DNA from: Parcubacteria group bacterium Athens0714_16
GTDB lineage: Bacteria; Patescibacteriota; Minisyncoccia; Phycocordibacterales; 21-14-all-36-13
NCBI GenBank assembly: GCA_007376805.1
Contig: VMGX01000005.1
Location: forward strand, 1 to 34,052
DNA: 34,052 bases
Direction of reading: 5' to 3'
Of the stretch, positions 1 through 9,494 are shown piece by piece. Position 1 is the stretch's first letter. Each line of letters starts with the position of its first letter. The notes beneath the pieces were generated by a model, which saw nothing but the letters and a program-made list of their open reading frames with translations, had not been told where the DNA came from and made no database searches. The position numbers were made by a program, and so were the translations under genes.

Positions 1-127
1 ATGAAATGTGCCTATATTTTTTTATCTTTTTCATATGACAGTTAGTTAAATTACTAATCTATATATTTTAACTGTCCTACTTCAAAGGTTAACTGGGGTA
101 ACTTTCTTTAACAATTTGGAGTTAAAA

Positions 128-499
128 ATGAGTATTAAAAAATATGTTCTTTTGGTTATTTCCGACCAGCCATTGGGCTTAGGATGCGAACTCATTGAAA
201 AAATAAGCGGTGATCCTTCAACCCAACATTTCATTTATGAAGAGCTTGAGTTGGAGCCGACCAACAAAGGAATGCGTGCGAAAAAAGAATTACCATCACA
301 CTCTAGTGATGAAGATATGATTCTTGAGGCGGAAGGTGTTGGGGCATCCAGTTCAATGGTAATAACGAGTTTTTTAGTAGATATGGTTCATTCTGTTTTT
401 GAATACAAACCACACTACAAAAAAACTGAAACCGAAAGAGGAGCTACGGTCGAAAAAATGTTAGAAACCGACGAAGAAAGAGAGCCGGGTTCTAATTGA
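128..499 (+). CDS. hypothetical protein (start likely internal ATG at 128)
   Basis: ORF with GGAG 5' of ATG at 128, followed by a hairpin/T-run; no recognised family. Confidence 0.6.
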   Translation: MSIKKYVLLVISDQPLGLGCELIEKISGDPSTQHFIYEELELEPTNKGMRAKKELPSHSSDEDMILEAEGVGASSSMVITSFLVDMVHSVFEYKPHYKKTETERGATVEKMLETDEEREPGSN

Positions 500-508
500 T
501 AGGATTTA

Positions 509-542
509 ATTGGTGTGATTTTTTAATCACACCAATTTTTTA
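509..542 (+). terminator. Rho-independent terminator
   Basis: aattggtgtgatttttt aatcacaccaatttttt stem-loop plus T-run after the 128-499 ORF. Confidence 0.8.
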
Positions 543-570
543 TTGCCAAAAATTTTTTTAGTGATAATAT
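543..570 (+). promoter_or_regulatory. putative sigma70 promoter
   Basis: TTGCCA (543-548), 16-nt spacer, TAATAT (565-570). Confidence 0.5.
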
Positions 571-576
571 TATCAA

Positions 577-790
577 AAAGTTCTTTTGGACAGAGTATGG
601 TTGCCTGGCTGGCGATACTCAAGAGAATAAAAAAGTTAGCGGAGCGTGAGAATAACCGAGAGACTTTGAAACTTTCTTTCTGGGGAAAGTGGAGTCGCCA
701 GTGCGATATCGGTCTTGTCGTTTACTTTTTTAATTCTGTCGTTCATTGTTTGCGGGTTTGTAGAGCAACTGCCCGCAAACATTTTTTCCA
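577..790 (+). ncRNA. candidate structured RNA of unknown class
   Basis: downstream of promoter-like boxes; complementary arms ctggcgatactc (608-619) / gagtcgccag (693-702); ends with gtttgcggg...cccgcaaac attttt terminator. Confidence 0.4.
747..790 (+). terminator. Rho-independent terminator
   Basis: tgtttgcggg...cccgcaaaca followed by T-run. Confidence 0.7.
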
Positions 791-827
791 AAAAATAACG
801 AGCAAGGCGATTATATTTTTTGAGAAT

Positions 828-932
828 CCAGCTCCACTTTCATATTTTTGTTTTAGAATTTTTGAAATAAAAAATTTCTTCAAATTTTTTAATCTTAAAA
901 TTCTTTACAAAAAAATATAGAAGTGGGGCTGG
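828..932 (+). repeat. long inverted repeat, member of ccagcYccac...gtggggctgg family
   Basis: ccagctccacttt (828-840) pairs with gaagtggggctgg ending at 932; related elements at 12741-12841 and 14220-14320. Confidence 0.6.
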
Positions 933-960
933 ATAAAAATAACCAATAACCGGAGGTACG

Positions 961-1038
961 ATGAGAAAACAATTTTTTGTTATTCAGTGGTCTTTTCCCG
1001 CAGTTCTGCATTGTGATTGTGGATGCGGAAGCGGTTAG
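961..1038 (+). CDS. 25-aa micro-ORF MRKQFFVIQWSFPAVLHCDCGCGSG
   Basis: ATG preceded by ccggaggtacg (strong SD), stop TAG at 1036-1038, followed directly by a strong terminator; below the ORF-track length cutoff. Confidence 0.5.
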   Translation: MRKQFFVIQWSFPAVLHCDCGCGSG

Positions 1039-1041
1039 TTT

Positions 1042-1077
1042 GGGGAGAGTGATTAAAAATCACTCTCCCCTTTTTTG
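1042..1077 (+). terminator. Rho-independent terminator
   Basis: ggggagagtgatt aaa aatcactctcccc tttttt. Confidence 0.9.
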
Positions 1078-1099
1078 TTTTTCAAAAACAAATGTTGAG

Positions 1100-1127
1100 T
1101 TGACACAGATTAAAATAAATATATAAT
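1100..1127 (+). promoter_or_regulatory. sigma70 promoter
   Basis: TTGACA (1100-1105), 16 nt, TATAAT (1122-1127). Confidence 0.8.
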
Positions 1128-1182
1128 GCGGAAAGAAAAGTTTAAAATTAATTAATTTTTTAAATTCAGTAAGGAGTTCTTT

Positions 1183-1536
1183 ATGCTAAGGGGTATAATA
1201 AAAAAAATATTCAAAACTAAAACTTTCTACGTAGAAACAAATCTTAAAATAATTTCACTGGTTGTTGAAAAAACATATCCTGTCTTTGCTGGAACACTTA
1301 ATGACAAAACGAGTAAGCAAATGCCATTTGTTGTGGGAAAAACAGAATATGGGCCAGTAAAAATACCGATAAGTGAAAAAACGCACAAAGCTCTGTGGAG
1401 CAAGATAAGTTTTGGACATAACAAAATCCGAACCAGTGTCCCTATTAAATTGAAGATACGAAAAACAAAAGAAGGTGGACACACGGAGTTTAAGATACTG
1501 GCTGGAAAAGTTATTTCGGAAATAAAGAAAGAATGA
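1183..1536 (+). CDS. hypothetical protein
   Basis: ORF with promoter and aaggag SD upstream and terminator downstream. Confidence 0.7.
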   Translation: MLRGIIKKIFKTKTFYVETNLKIISLVVEKTYPVFAGTLNDKTSKQMPFVVGKTEYGPVKIPISEKTHKALWSKISFGHNKIRTSVPIKLKIRKTKEGGHTEFKILAGKVISEIKKE

Positions 1537-1547
1537 TTTTTTATTCT

Positions 1548-1585
1548 ACAACCTCACTCTTTATACAAAATAAGGGTGAGGTTTT
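1548..1585 (+). terminator. Rho-independent terminator
   Basis: aacctcactc...gggtgaggtttttat. Confidence 0.7.
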
Positions 1586-1745
1586 TATTTGCTTAAAATA
1601 TAGTCCTGTGCTATAAATAATGGGTATTTTGTTGGACTAAATCCACCGCTTAATAGTGTGAAAATACTGGAATACTTTTTTAATATTCAATTATTACACT
1701 AAATATACCACGCTAAACGTGGTAAAAAATACAAACTAAAATACA

Positions 1746-2267
1746 TTGACGAAAAAAATAGAAAATAGAATACGAATAAACCAACAAATCAGAGCATCTG
1801 AACTGCGTGTCGTAGGACCAGATGGAACTAATTTGGGTGTGATAAAGCTTGAAGAGGCTCTTCAAAAAGCCAAGGAATTTGGTACAGATTTAATAGAAGT
1901 TTCACCAAATGCAGTACCTCCCATTGCGAAAATAATGGACTACGGGAAATTCCAATACGAACAAAACAAAAAACAGAAAGAAACCAAATCAAAAACACAC
2001 CGAACGGAAACAAAATCAATACAAATAAAGGTTGGAACAAGCGAACACGACCTTGAGCTAAAAGCAAAAAAAGTATCGGGGTGGTTAAAGGAAAAACACA
2101 GAGTAAAAATAGACCTTTTCCTTTTTGGAAGATTGAAATATATGGAGAAAAATTTTCTTGAGAGTAGGATGGAAAGAATTCTCAAGTTAATAACAAGCGA
2201 GTTTAAAATTTCTGATGGGCCTAAAAAAAGCCCAAAGGGATTATCGATTATTGTAGAACATAAGTAA
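1746..2267 (+). CDS. infC: translation initiation factor IF-3 (TTG start)
   Basis: RINQQIRASELRVVGPDGTNLGV...IDLFLFGRLKYMEKNF; adjacent to rpmI-rplT. Confidence 0.95.
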   Translation: MTKKIENRIRINQQIRASELRVVGPDGTNLGVIKLEEALQKAKEFGTDLIEVSPNAVPPIAKIMDYGKFQYEQNKKQKETKSKTHRTETKSIQIKVGTSEHDLELKAKKVSGWLKEKHRVKIDLFLFGRLKYMEKNFLESRMERILKLITSEFKISDGPKKSPKGLSIIVEHK

Positions 2268-2269
2268 TG

Positions 2270-2424
2270 GAAATTTAAAGTTGAAAAATCAAAGTGCAAA
2301 GTTGTGGAGTTCGCCACAAGCGAACAAAAGATTAGTTGCAAATTTTCTTTGAGAAAATTTGTTCAATGATTTTAACATTTTGCATTGTCATTTTTCATTT
2401 TGAGATTTGCATTTTTTAATTTAT
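2270..2424 (+). repeat. about 150-bp intercistronic repeat, copy 1
   Basis: near match to the reverse complement of 15581-15735; internal hairpins gttcgc/gcgaac and caaattttct/agaaaatttg. Confidence 0.75.
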
Positions 2425-2428
2425 TATC

Positions 2429-2614
2429 ATGAAAACAAACAAATCATTTACAAAAAGAATGAAGGTGACAAAGAACGGTAAAATCGTTGTTAGAAAACCG
2501 GGTCTTAACCATTTCAACGCAAAAGCAAGTAGAAGTAGCAAAATGGATAAAAAAAGAAGTTCCCTTTTTGTTATGACAAACAAATCAAGGGCTAGATTTT
2601 TACCAAATTCGTAA
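2429..2614 (+). CDS. rpmI: 50S ribosomal protein L35
   Basis: MKTNKSFTKRMKVTKNGKIVVRKPGLNHF...; infC-rpmI-rplT synteny. Confidence 0.95.
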   Translation: MKTNKSFTKRMKVTKNGKIVVRKPGLNHFNAKASRSSKMDKKRSSLFVMTNKSRARFLPNS

Positions 2615-2700
2615 ATTCAAAACCGATATAATGAGGTTTTGAATCCATAATTATTTTATTTAACTAAAAAAATTATAAGAAAACATTTTAAATTTTAATC

Positions 2701-3048
2701 ATGACTAGAGTAAAAAGAGGAACAATTTCATTAAAGAGAAGAAAAAATGTCTTAAAAATGACAAAGGGTTATCGTTTTGGCAGAAGCACCAAAGAAAGAC
2801 AGGCGCGTGAAGCAATAGCTCACGCAGGAGTTCATGCTTTTAATGACAGAAGAAATAAAAAAGGTAATTTTAGAAGAGATTGGACAAACACAATAAATTA
2901 CGCCGTTAGAGAATTAGAATTAACATACAGCAAATTTATAAAACTTTTGAAAGATAAAAAAATTGAATTGGATAGAAAGGTTCTTGCTCAAATTGCGATA
3001 GAAAACCCTGAATCATTCAATAGAATAGTCGAGCAAACAAAAAAATAA
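2701..3048 (+). CDS. rplT: 50S ribosomal protein L20
   Basis: MTRVKRGTISLKRRKNVLKMTKGYRFGRST...; synteny. Confidence 0.97.
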   Translation: MTRVKRGTISLKRRKNVLKMTKGYRFGRSTKERQAREAIAHAGVHAFNDRRNKKGNFRRDWTNTINYAVRELELTYSKFIKLLKDKKIELDRKVLAQIAIENPESFNRIVEQTKK

Positions 3049-3050
3049 CA

Positions 3051-3075
3051 AAAACCCCCGCAAGGGGGTTTTTAA
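3051..3075 (+). terminator. Rho-independent terminator
   Basis: aaaacccccgcaagggggttttt. Confidence 0.9.
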
Positions 3076-3087
3076 AAACAAAAAATA

Positions 3088-4491
3088 TTATAAATCGAAG
3101 CTCTCCCCCTCCTTTGGATAAATAGCATCTAAATCAAGGTTGTCTCTAACTTTCTGAACAAAAAATAATCCCGCTTTTAACTCCCCCATCACAACAAAAA
3201 CCTTTTTTACTTTTTCTCCGGCTTGTTCAACAAATTCAAGTAAATGATCTGAATCTTTGTGACTTGAATAACTAAAAATACTTTCTACATCAGCTCTTAC
3301 TTCTATATCATTATCAAAAATATTAACATTTCTTGAGCCGTCTAATATTTGCCTTCCGAGTGTTCCGGCAACTTGAAATCCTGTAAACAATACTGTTGTG
3401 CTTTTATCTGAAAGATATTCTATTTCGTGCGACATAACTCTTCCGCCCATAGACATACCGGAACCAGCTAATATTATTTTGGGGTTAGGTGTATTTTTTA
3501 TATTTTCGGACTCTTCTCTTCTTTTTGTAAGTTTCAATTTAGGAAAATTAAAAATGTCGTCACCCGAATTAATTGTTTCTTTAGATTCTTTATTAAAATA
3601 ATGCGAATACTTTTTATAAACTTCGGTCGCTTTTATTGCTAATGGCGAATCAAGAAAAACTGGTATTGATTCAACTTCTTTGTTTTCTATTAAAGAATTT
3701 AATTCGGAAAGAATTATTTGTGTTTTCTCAACAGAAAAAGTTGGTATAAGTAGCGTTCCTTTTTTTTGAATTACTTTTTTAATTATTCCTTTTAATTTTT
3801 CTCTTCTCGTTTCTTTTCCTTCGTGGTTTCTGTCGCCATAAACACTTTCCATAACTATGTAATCCACACCTTTCACGGATTCAGTGTCTCTAATTATTGG
3901 TGATGGAGAATTTCCAAGGTCGCCCGTAAACGCAACGCTTTTGCCATCACATTTAATTTCAACAATAGAAGATCCAAGTATGTGCCCAGCGTCTTTAAGT
4001 AAAACAGAGAAGCCCTCATTAAACTTTGTTTCAACTCCATAATCAATGGTTTCCCACATAGAGATTGTTTTATCCACGTCCTTTGAAGAATAGAGAAAAT
4101 CTTTTTCATTTGAATTATATGACATTATTTTAAGAGCGTCTTCAAAAATTAAATATGAAAGATCTTTTGTTGCTGGGTTTGAATAAATTTTACCCTTAAA
4201 TCCATCTTTTATTAATTTCGGTATTCTACCGATGTGATCAAGATGTGAATGTGTAACAAAGAGAAAATCTATTTCTTCTGGGTTATATTTAAATGGTTGA
4301 TTATTTAATTTTTCTCTTTCTTTCCCACCCTGAACCAATCCACAATCAATCATTATTTTAAAATTTTTCTTTGTATCTAATTCTCCGGTCTTTTCCAAGA
4401 TAAAATTTGCCCCAGTGACCATCCCTACTCCGCCGTAAAAAATTAGCTTCAATTTTTTGTCTGTGTTTTCCATCCTGTAGTGAAATTTCAA
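3088..4491 (-). CDS. metallo-beta-lactamase/beta-CASP family RNA-processing exonuclease (start may be 4473)
   Basis: HSHLDHIGR motif, GHILGSS, beta-CASP region, C-terminal SSHKDSDHL. Confidence 0.85.
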   Translation of the reverse strand: MKFHYRMENTDKKLKLIFYGGVGMVTGANFILEKTGELDTKKNFKIMIDCGLVQGGKEREKLNNQPFKYNPEEIDFLFVTHSHLDHIGRIPKLIKDGFKGKIYSNPATKDLSYLIFEDALKIMSYNSNEKDFLYSSKDVDKTISMWETIDYGVETKFNEGFSVLLKDAGHILGSSIVEIKCDGKSVAFTGDLGNSPSPIIRDTESVKGVDYIVMESVYGDRNHEGKETRREKLKGIIKKVIQKKGTLLIPTFSVEKTQIILSELNSLIENKEVESIPVFLDSPLAIKATEVYKKYSHYFNKESKETINSGDDIFNFPKLKLTKRREESENIKNTPNPKIILAGSGMSMGGRVMSHEIEYLSDKSTTVLFTGFQVAGTLGRQILDGSRNVNIFDNDIEVRADVESIFSYSSHKDSDHLLEFVEQAGEKVKKVFVVMGELKAGLFFVQKVRDNLDLDAIYPKEGESFDL

Positions 4492-4622
4492 ATTGTTTTT
4501 TATTAATTTTTTTAAAACAATCCAAAACTCTATTATTAACTTAATTATATATTATTTTAAAATCTAGTCCCGAGAAAAACAAATTAATAATTTGAAATTC
4601 TACTACGGGATCCATATCTTTA

Positions 4623-5069
4623 TTATACACCAGGTTCTTTATTATTAGTTTCAATTTTTATTTTGTTTGATAATAAAGAAATTAAAAAAGCTCCAGCCAG
4701 AGCAATAAGGATATCAGTTAAAGTATCAATAAAATAGTTACCACCAAAAAGATTTGCGTCTATTAAAAATTCCATAATTTCCCACAATATAGAAATCGTT
4801 ATCGTTACAAAAAGTATTGTTGAAGCTATACTTATTTTTTCTTTCAATCCAAAATTCTTGTATAAATAAAGAACAAGAAGTGCTACAGATACCCCGCCGG
4901 TAAAATGCATAAACAAATCAAACCACCAAAATCTCCAGTACCAAAAATATAGGCCTGCATAAAAATTTAAAAAGGCCAGCGAAAGGGCTAAAAGAAATAG
5001 GATTAACAAAAAAAGTTTATTTTTCATATCAAAATTATTTAACAATATTTTTTCGACAAAATATAACAA
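4623..5069 (-). CDS. multi-pass membrane protein, possibly DUF2238/YjdF-like (start probably about 5027)
   Basis: hydrophobic segments, FDLFMHFTGG and WEIMEF motifs. Confidence 0.55.
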   Translation of the reverse strand: MLYFVEKILLNNFDMKNKLFLLILFLLALSLAFLNFYAGLYFWYWRFWWFDLFMHFTGGVSVALLVLYLYKNFGLKEKISIASTILFVTITISILWEIMEFLIDANLFGGNYFIDTLTDILIALAGAFLISLLSNKIKIETNNKEPGV

Positions 5070-5221
5070 AAATATCTGCTCTCGCAGATATTCTCGTTAG
5101 GGTCGTCTGTGAATGAGCCCGCCGTTGATGACAGGTGGGTGCTCGCAGAAACAAGTCCAAGGACTTGTCCGATGTAAAGCTCCCAAATAACTCATTGTGG
5201 ACTTTTTCAACAAACAACCCT
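5066..5221 (-). ncRNA. ssrS: 6S RNA-like candidate with own terminator
   Basis: closing stem AGGGTTGTTT/AGACGACCCT (G-U tolerant), aatgag/ctcatt stem, apical acaagtccttggacttgt, GCACCCACCTG...GGCGGGCTC motif, then aatatctgcgagagcagatattttt terminator. Confidence 0.5.
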
Positions 5222-5411
5222 ACTATATTTTAGAATAGAAATAACAAATCACAAGCACCAAAACACAAACAAACACAGAAATGCAAAAACAACAAACACA
5301 AAAAACGAAAACACCAAGTTCTTAGGCATTTATTAATTTAATCGAAAATTAGAAATTGAAAATTGAAAATTTTTGATTTAGTGATTTTATGATTTGGTGA
5401 TTTTATGAATT

Positions 5412-5999
5412 TTAATTATCCACCCCAAATCTTTTATAATCAAAAATTGGTGGATTCTTACCAAACCAATGTTCTATTTCATGTTTTGCCTCTTCTGGTG
5501 TTTCCGATGCATGCATTAAATTCATTACCGCTCTTTTTTCTTTATTAGCAAGAACCGGAGAATCAATTGAAAAATCTCCTCTTACTGTCCCCATATCTGC
5601 TAAATACGGCATCGTAACTCCTGCGATTTTTCTAACAGTATCAACTGCATGAATTCCTTGAACAACCATTCTTATTAATGGTGCAGATGTCATATAATCA
5701 ATAAGCCAACTTCTTACCATTTGCCCTATCTCAAACTCATCTTCTGTTTTATATTCTTCTTTCGCTGAATAGCCATATTTTTCATATGTTGTTTTTGTTT
5801 TTGTTCCTAAACGTGTTATATACTCTTTGTTTTTTGGATAATGATTATCCATTTCGTCGTGTGTTGGTTGAAACATTTCAAGAGCAACTATTTTTAAGTC
5901 CCTTTGTTCTAATCTTTTTATAATCTCCCCTATCAAACCTTTCTTAACTCCATCTGGTTTAACCATAACAAATGTTCTTTCTTCTTTTGGATTTATCAT
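5412..5999 (-). CDS. ndk: nucleoside diphosphate kinase
   Basis: ERTFVMVKPDGVKKGLIGEII...; HASETPEEAKHEIEHWF. Confidence 0.93.
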   Translation of the reverse strand: MINPKEERTFVMVKPDGVKKGLIGEIIKRLEQRDLKIVALEMFQPTHDEMDNHYPKNKEYITRLGTKTKTTYEKYGYSAKEEYKTEDEFEIGQMVRSWLIDYMTSAPLIRMVVQGIHAVDTVRKIAGVTMPYLADMGTVRGDFSIDSPVLANKEKRAVMNLMHASETPEEAKHEIEHWFGKNPPIFDYKRFGVDN

Positions 6000-6028
6000 A
6001 AAAATTTTTTTAATAAATAATAATTAAA

Positions 6029-6811
6029 TTAATATACTAGATTTTTATCTTTCGTCAAAATTTCACAACCATTTTTTGTTACAACTATTGTATGTTCAAA
6101 GTGTGCACTTCTTTTGCCATCTTTTGTTTTGTATGTAAAACCATCTTCACCAGAAATTATTTTTCCGATACCCTCTCCTATCATTGGTTCTATTGCTATG
6201 ACCATTCCTTCTTCTAATTTTTCTCCGTCGCCCTTGAAACCAAAATTTGGAATAAACGGTTCTTCGTGTAATTCATAACCTACACCATGCCCAACAAGTT
6301 CTCTAAAAACAGAAAATCCATTTTCTTTTGCAACTTTTTCAACAGCAAAACCAATATTTCCTACATGATTACCAGCCTTAACTTCTTTTATACCGCTTAA
6401 TAGAGCCGTTTTTGTTGTTTCTATAAGTTTTTTTGCTTTGTCATTAATTTTACCAACACCAACAGTGTATGCCATGTCCGTAATTAAATTTTCATATTTC
6501 ATACCTATATCCAAAGAAACAATGTCTCCATTTTTTATTATTCTTTTTTCTGATGGAACACAGTGAACGATTTCATCATCTATTGAAACACAGAGTGATG
6601 CGGGATAAGGTTTTGATTTTTTATCCGGCCTATAATTAAGAAACGCCGGTTCACCGTTTTGTTGTTTTATTAATTTATAAGCAAGTTTGTCCAATTCAAT
6701 TGTTGAAACCCCGACCTTAACATTTTTAATTAGCTCCGACATAACAAAAGCGAGGCGCTTTCCGCCTTCTTTTAAGATTTTTATCTCATTTTCTTTTTTT
6801 ATGGAAATCAC
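6029..6811 (-). CDS. map: methionine aminopeptidase type I
   Basis: SIDDEIVHCVPSEKRIIKNGDIVSLDIGMKYENLITDMAYT; GHGVGYELHEEPFIPNFG. Confidence 0.95.
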   Translation of the reverse strand: MISIKKENEIKILKEGGKRLAFVMSELIKNVKVGVSTIELDKLAYKLIKQQNGEPAFLNYRPDKKSKPYPASLCVSIDDEIVHCVPSEKRIIKNGDIVSLDIGMKYENLITDMAYTVGVGKINDKAKKLIETTKTALLSGIKEVKAGNHVGNIGFAVEKVAKENGFSVFRELVGHGVGYELHEEPFIPNFGFKGDGEKLEEGMVIAIEPMIGEGIGKIISGEDGFTYKTKDGKRSAHFEHTIVVTKNGCEILTKDKNLVY

Positions 6812-6818
6812 AAGTTTT

Positions 6819-7424
6819 TTATTTAAAAATCTTTTTTATTACTTGATTATGAACCTCATCAATACTTTGTTCTCCGTTTATTTCATAAAATTTATAATTT
6901 GGATCTGTTTTAAAGTATTCAATTGTAGGCACAACTTCTTTTTCATACCAATCAAGTCGTCTCTCTATGTCTCCCTGAACTTTATCATCCAATCTTCCTC
7001 TTTCTTCTAATCTTTGTTTTGACCACCCGTGAGAAACATTTAGAAAAATAATATTCGTGCTCGTTCTTTCATAAAACCTAATTGCGGTATCAAAAACTTT
7101 TGCTTCTCTGAGCTTGCGTGGTGTCCCATCAACAACCAAATGTTCATCGTCTTTCAAATTTCCAATCAAAATGTCAGCCCAAACCCAAACCGCCAAAAAT
7201 TCCGGTTGTAGTTTTCCGTCTTCATAAAGTTGTTTAGAAAGTTTATTGGAATATTTATCTCCAGCCATAAAACTTCTAATTTTTTCTCCCGTCTCCAAAT
7301 AAAAAACACCCCTGCTTGGATCATTTTCTTTGAGATATTTAATTAAAAGTTCTGCCTGTGTTCCCTTGCCACAGCCAGATGGGCCTATAAATATAAATGT
7401 TTCTGATTTTGTTATATTTGTCAT
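6819..7424 (-). CDS. adk: adenylate kinase
   Basis: FIGPSGCGKGTQAELL P-loop; VDGTPRKLREA; secY-adk-map synteny. Confidence 0.9.
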   Translation of the reverse strand: MTNITKSETFIFIGPSGCGKGTQAELLIKYLKENDPSRGVFYLETGEKIRSFMAGDKYSNKLSKQLYEDGKLQPEFLAVWVWADILIGNLKDDEHLVVDGTPRKLREAKVFDTAIRFYERTSTNIIFLNVSHGWSKQRLEERGRLDDKVQGDIERRLDWYEKEVVPTIEYFKTDPNYKFYEINGEQSIDEVHNQVIKKIFK

Positions 7425-7618
7425 TGCCTATAATAATACGATATTTTAGGCCAAAATCAAAATCCCAAGATGAAATCTCGGGATTTTGTTAAATTTTATT
7501 AAAAGATATTATCAATCAAAACTCTCATTAAGAGCTTTAAAAAAAATAATTACTTGTCCCGTAGTGAGCTTTGCTCTACTACTGGGATGGATTTAAAACC
7601 TCTCCCAGAGCTTTTTCA

Positions 7619-8890
7619 TTAATATTCTCTCATGGCAACTTGTGCATCTACTTTCTTAATGAGGTCTATAACAACTGAAACAACAATTAGAAGAGCCGTA
7701 CCGCCTATCGCAAGAGATGCTATACCTGTGATTGATTTCATTATGAGAGGAAGAATTGCAATTACTCCTAAGAACAAAGCACCAACAAAAGTTATTCTTG
7801 TAAGTATTTTTGAAATATGTTCGGATGTTGTTTTACCAGGTCTTATCCCCGGAACAAATGCCCCACTCTTTTGTAAGTTGGTTGCAATTGAATCTGGGTC
7901 AAATGTAATTGCTGTGTAAAAATATGTGAATAGAAAAACAAGAAGGAAATATAAAATTCCATAAAATACCTGATTTGTAAGTATTTTCAATATAAAACTA
8001 GAAACACTCACAATTGTTGCATTTTGAACATTCGCTAAAAAGCTAAATATCATTTGTGGGAAAAGAAGTATCGACAACGCAAATATTATTGGCATAACGC
8101 CGGCTTGATTTACCCTTAATGGGAGGTATGTAGATATACCACCATAAACCTTCATTCCTCTCACCCTCTTAGCATAGGTGACCGGTATTGGCCGTTCGGC
8201 CTCTGTTACGATAACCACACCGAGTATTACCAAAGCAGCTGCGACTAGAAAACCAAGATAAATTGGAATCTGTGACACATCAAATGTATATAAAAGCTGA
8301 CTTATTTGTGCTGGGAGTCCCGCAACAATACCAGCAAAAATTAATAAAGAAATACCATTACCTATTCCAAACTCCGTCATTAATTCACCAATCCACATTA
8401 ACAAAACTGAGCCCGCGGCTATCATTAAAATATTTGAAACTAAATCAAATGTGCCTAATTGTCCTATGATATTTTGTTTTTGTAAAAGTGTTAAAAAAGC
8501 AAAACCTTGTAATAACGCAAGAGGAAGTGTAAGTAAACGAGAATATTGTGTAAATTTCTTCTTTCCTGCCTCTCCTTCTTCGTGATATAAAGCTTTTAAT
8601 TTAGGAAACATTATTGTCAAAAGTTGCATTATTATTGAGCCCGTTATATATGGGCCAACACCCAACATTACCAATGACAAGTTAGACAAACCTCCTCCTG
8701 AAAAAATATTCAAAAGTCCTAAAAATTGATTTTGAGAAAAAAACTGTTCTAGATTAGATATATCAATACCTGGGATTGGGACAGATGCAAATGCTCTAAA
8801 AATAATAAATGCTACAAGTATAAATACTATTTTCTTTCTTAAAATTCTATCTTTAAAAACTTGTTTTGTTTTTTCTATGAATTTGTCCAT
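7619..8890 (-). CDS. secY: preprotein translocase subunit SecY
   Basis: FRAFASVPIPGID...; GIGNGISLLIFAGIV; multi-pass. Confidence 0.97.
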   Translation of the reverse strand: MDKFIEKTKQVFKDRILRKKIVFILVAFIIFRAFASVPIPGIDISNLEQFFSQNQFLGLLNIFSGGGLSNLSLVMLGVGPYITGSIIMQLLTIMFPKLKALYHEEGEAGKKKFTQYSRLLTLPLALLQGFAFLTLLQKQNIIGQLGTFDLVSNILMIAAGSVLLMWIGELMTEFGIGNGISLLIFAGIVAGLPAQISQLLYTFDVSQIPIYLGFLVAAALVILGVVIVTEAERPIPVTYAKRVRGMKVYGGISTYLPLRVNQAGVMPIIFALSILLFPQMIFSFLANVQNATIVSVSSFILKILTNQVFYGILYFLLVFLFTYFYTAITFDPDSIATNLQKSGAFVPGIRPGKTTSEHISKILTRITFVGALFLGVIAILPLIMKSITGIASLAIGGTALLIVVSVVIDLIKKVDAQVAMREY

Positions 8891-8985
8891 TATAATAAAT
8901 TAAAAATTAAAAAAATTACTTGTCCCGTTAAATGCGAAGCATATTTAACTGGGATGGATGAAAAACTCGTTAAGAGTTTTTTCAT

Positions 8986-9492
8986 TTATCTCTTCCTCTT
9001 GGATTTTTCTGGCTTCCCTTGTCTACGTAGGTGTGTCATTTTTTGATTTTTTATTTCTTGTCTTTTTACCTCCTTAATTTCACCTCCGGCTTTTTTTATT
9101 TTCTCTGCTGCTTTTTTTGAAACCAAACATCCTTCAACAACTATTTTTTTGGTTATTTCTCCCATTGATAATATTTTAACCCCAACAACACTTCCCTTTT
9201 TCAAATTCAAAATCTTTTTTGAAACAAGTATAGTTGGTGAAACCACTTCACCGGCAGAAAATTTTTTATCAATCAAATTAAGATTAATTACAACTGGTTT
9301 TGTTTGTATTGTATTAAAACTGTACCCTCTATTTTTAGGAAGTTTTTTTATCACGTCACGAATTGCCGGTCTTGGATTTCCTCTTGCCTTTTGTCCTTTG
9401 TGACCTGCGCCAGATGTTTTTCCTCTTTTACCACCACGTCCAACACGGATTTTTCTTCTTTCTGTATTTCTTTTTAATTCATGGAGTTGCAT
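8986..9492 (-). CDS. rplO: 50S ribosomal protein L15
   Basis: RVGRGGKRGKTSGAGHKGQKARGN. Confidence 0.95.
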   Translation of the reverse strand: MQLHELKRNTERRKIRVGRGGKRGKTSGAGHKGQKARGNPRPAIRDVIKKLPKNRGYSFNTIQTKPVVINLNLIDKKFSAGEVVSPTILVSKKILNLKKGSVVGVKILSMGEITKKIVVEGCLVSKKAAEKIKKAGGEIKEVKRQEIKNQKMTHLRRQGKPEKSKRKR

Positions 9493-9494
9493 AT

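Noticed and set aside
543-920. 125-aa ORF
   Set aside because: Spans a strong terminator and an inverted-repeat arm, low-complexity C-terminus; better read as an RNA gene region plus spacer.
1227-1484. minus-strand ORFs opposite the 1183-1536 gene
   Set aside because: Antisense shadow ORFs; the plus gene has promoter, SD and terminator.
5035-5217. 60-aa minus ORF
   Set aside because: Coincides with the 6S-like structured RNA and its terminator; no protein character.
5230-5340. A/C-rich stretch caaacaaacacagaaatgcaaaaacaacaaacac
   Set aside because: Low-complexity spacer with no pairing or coding support.
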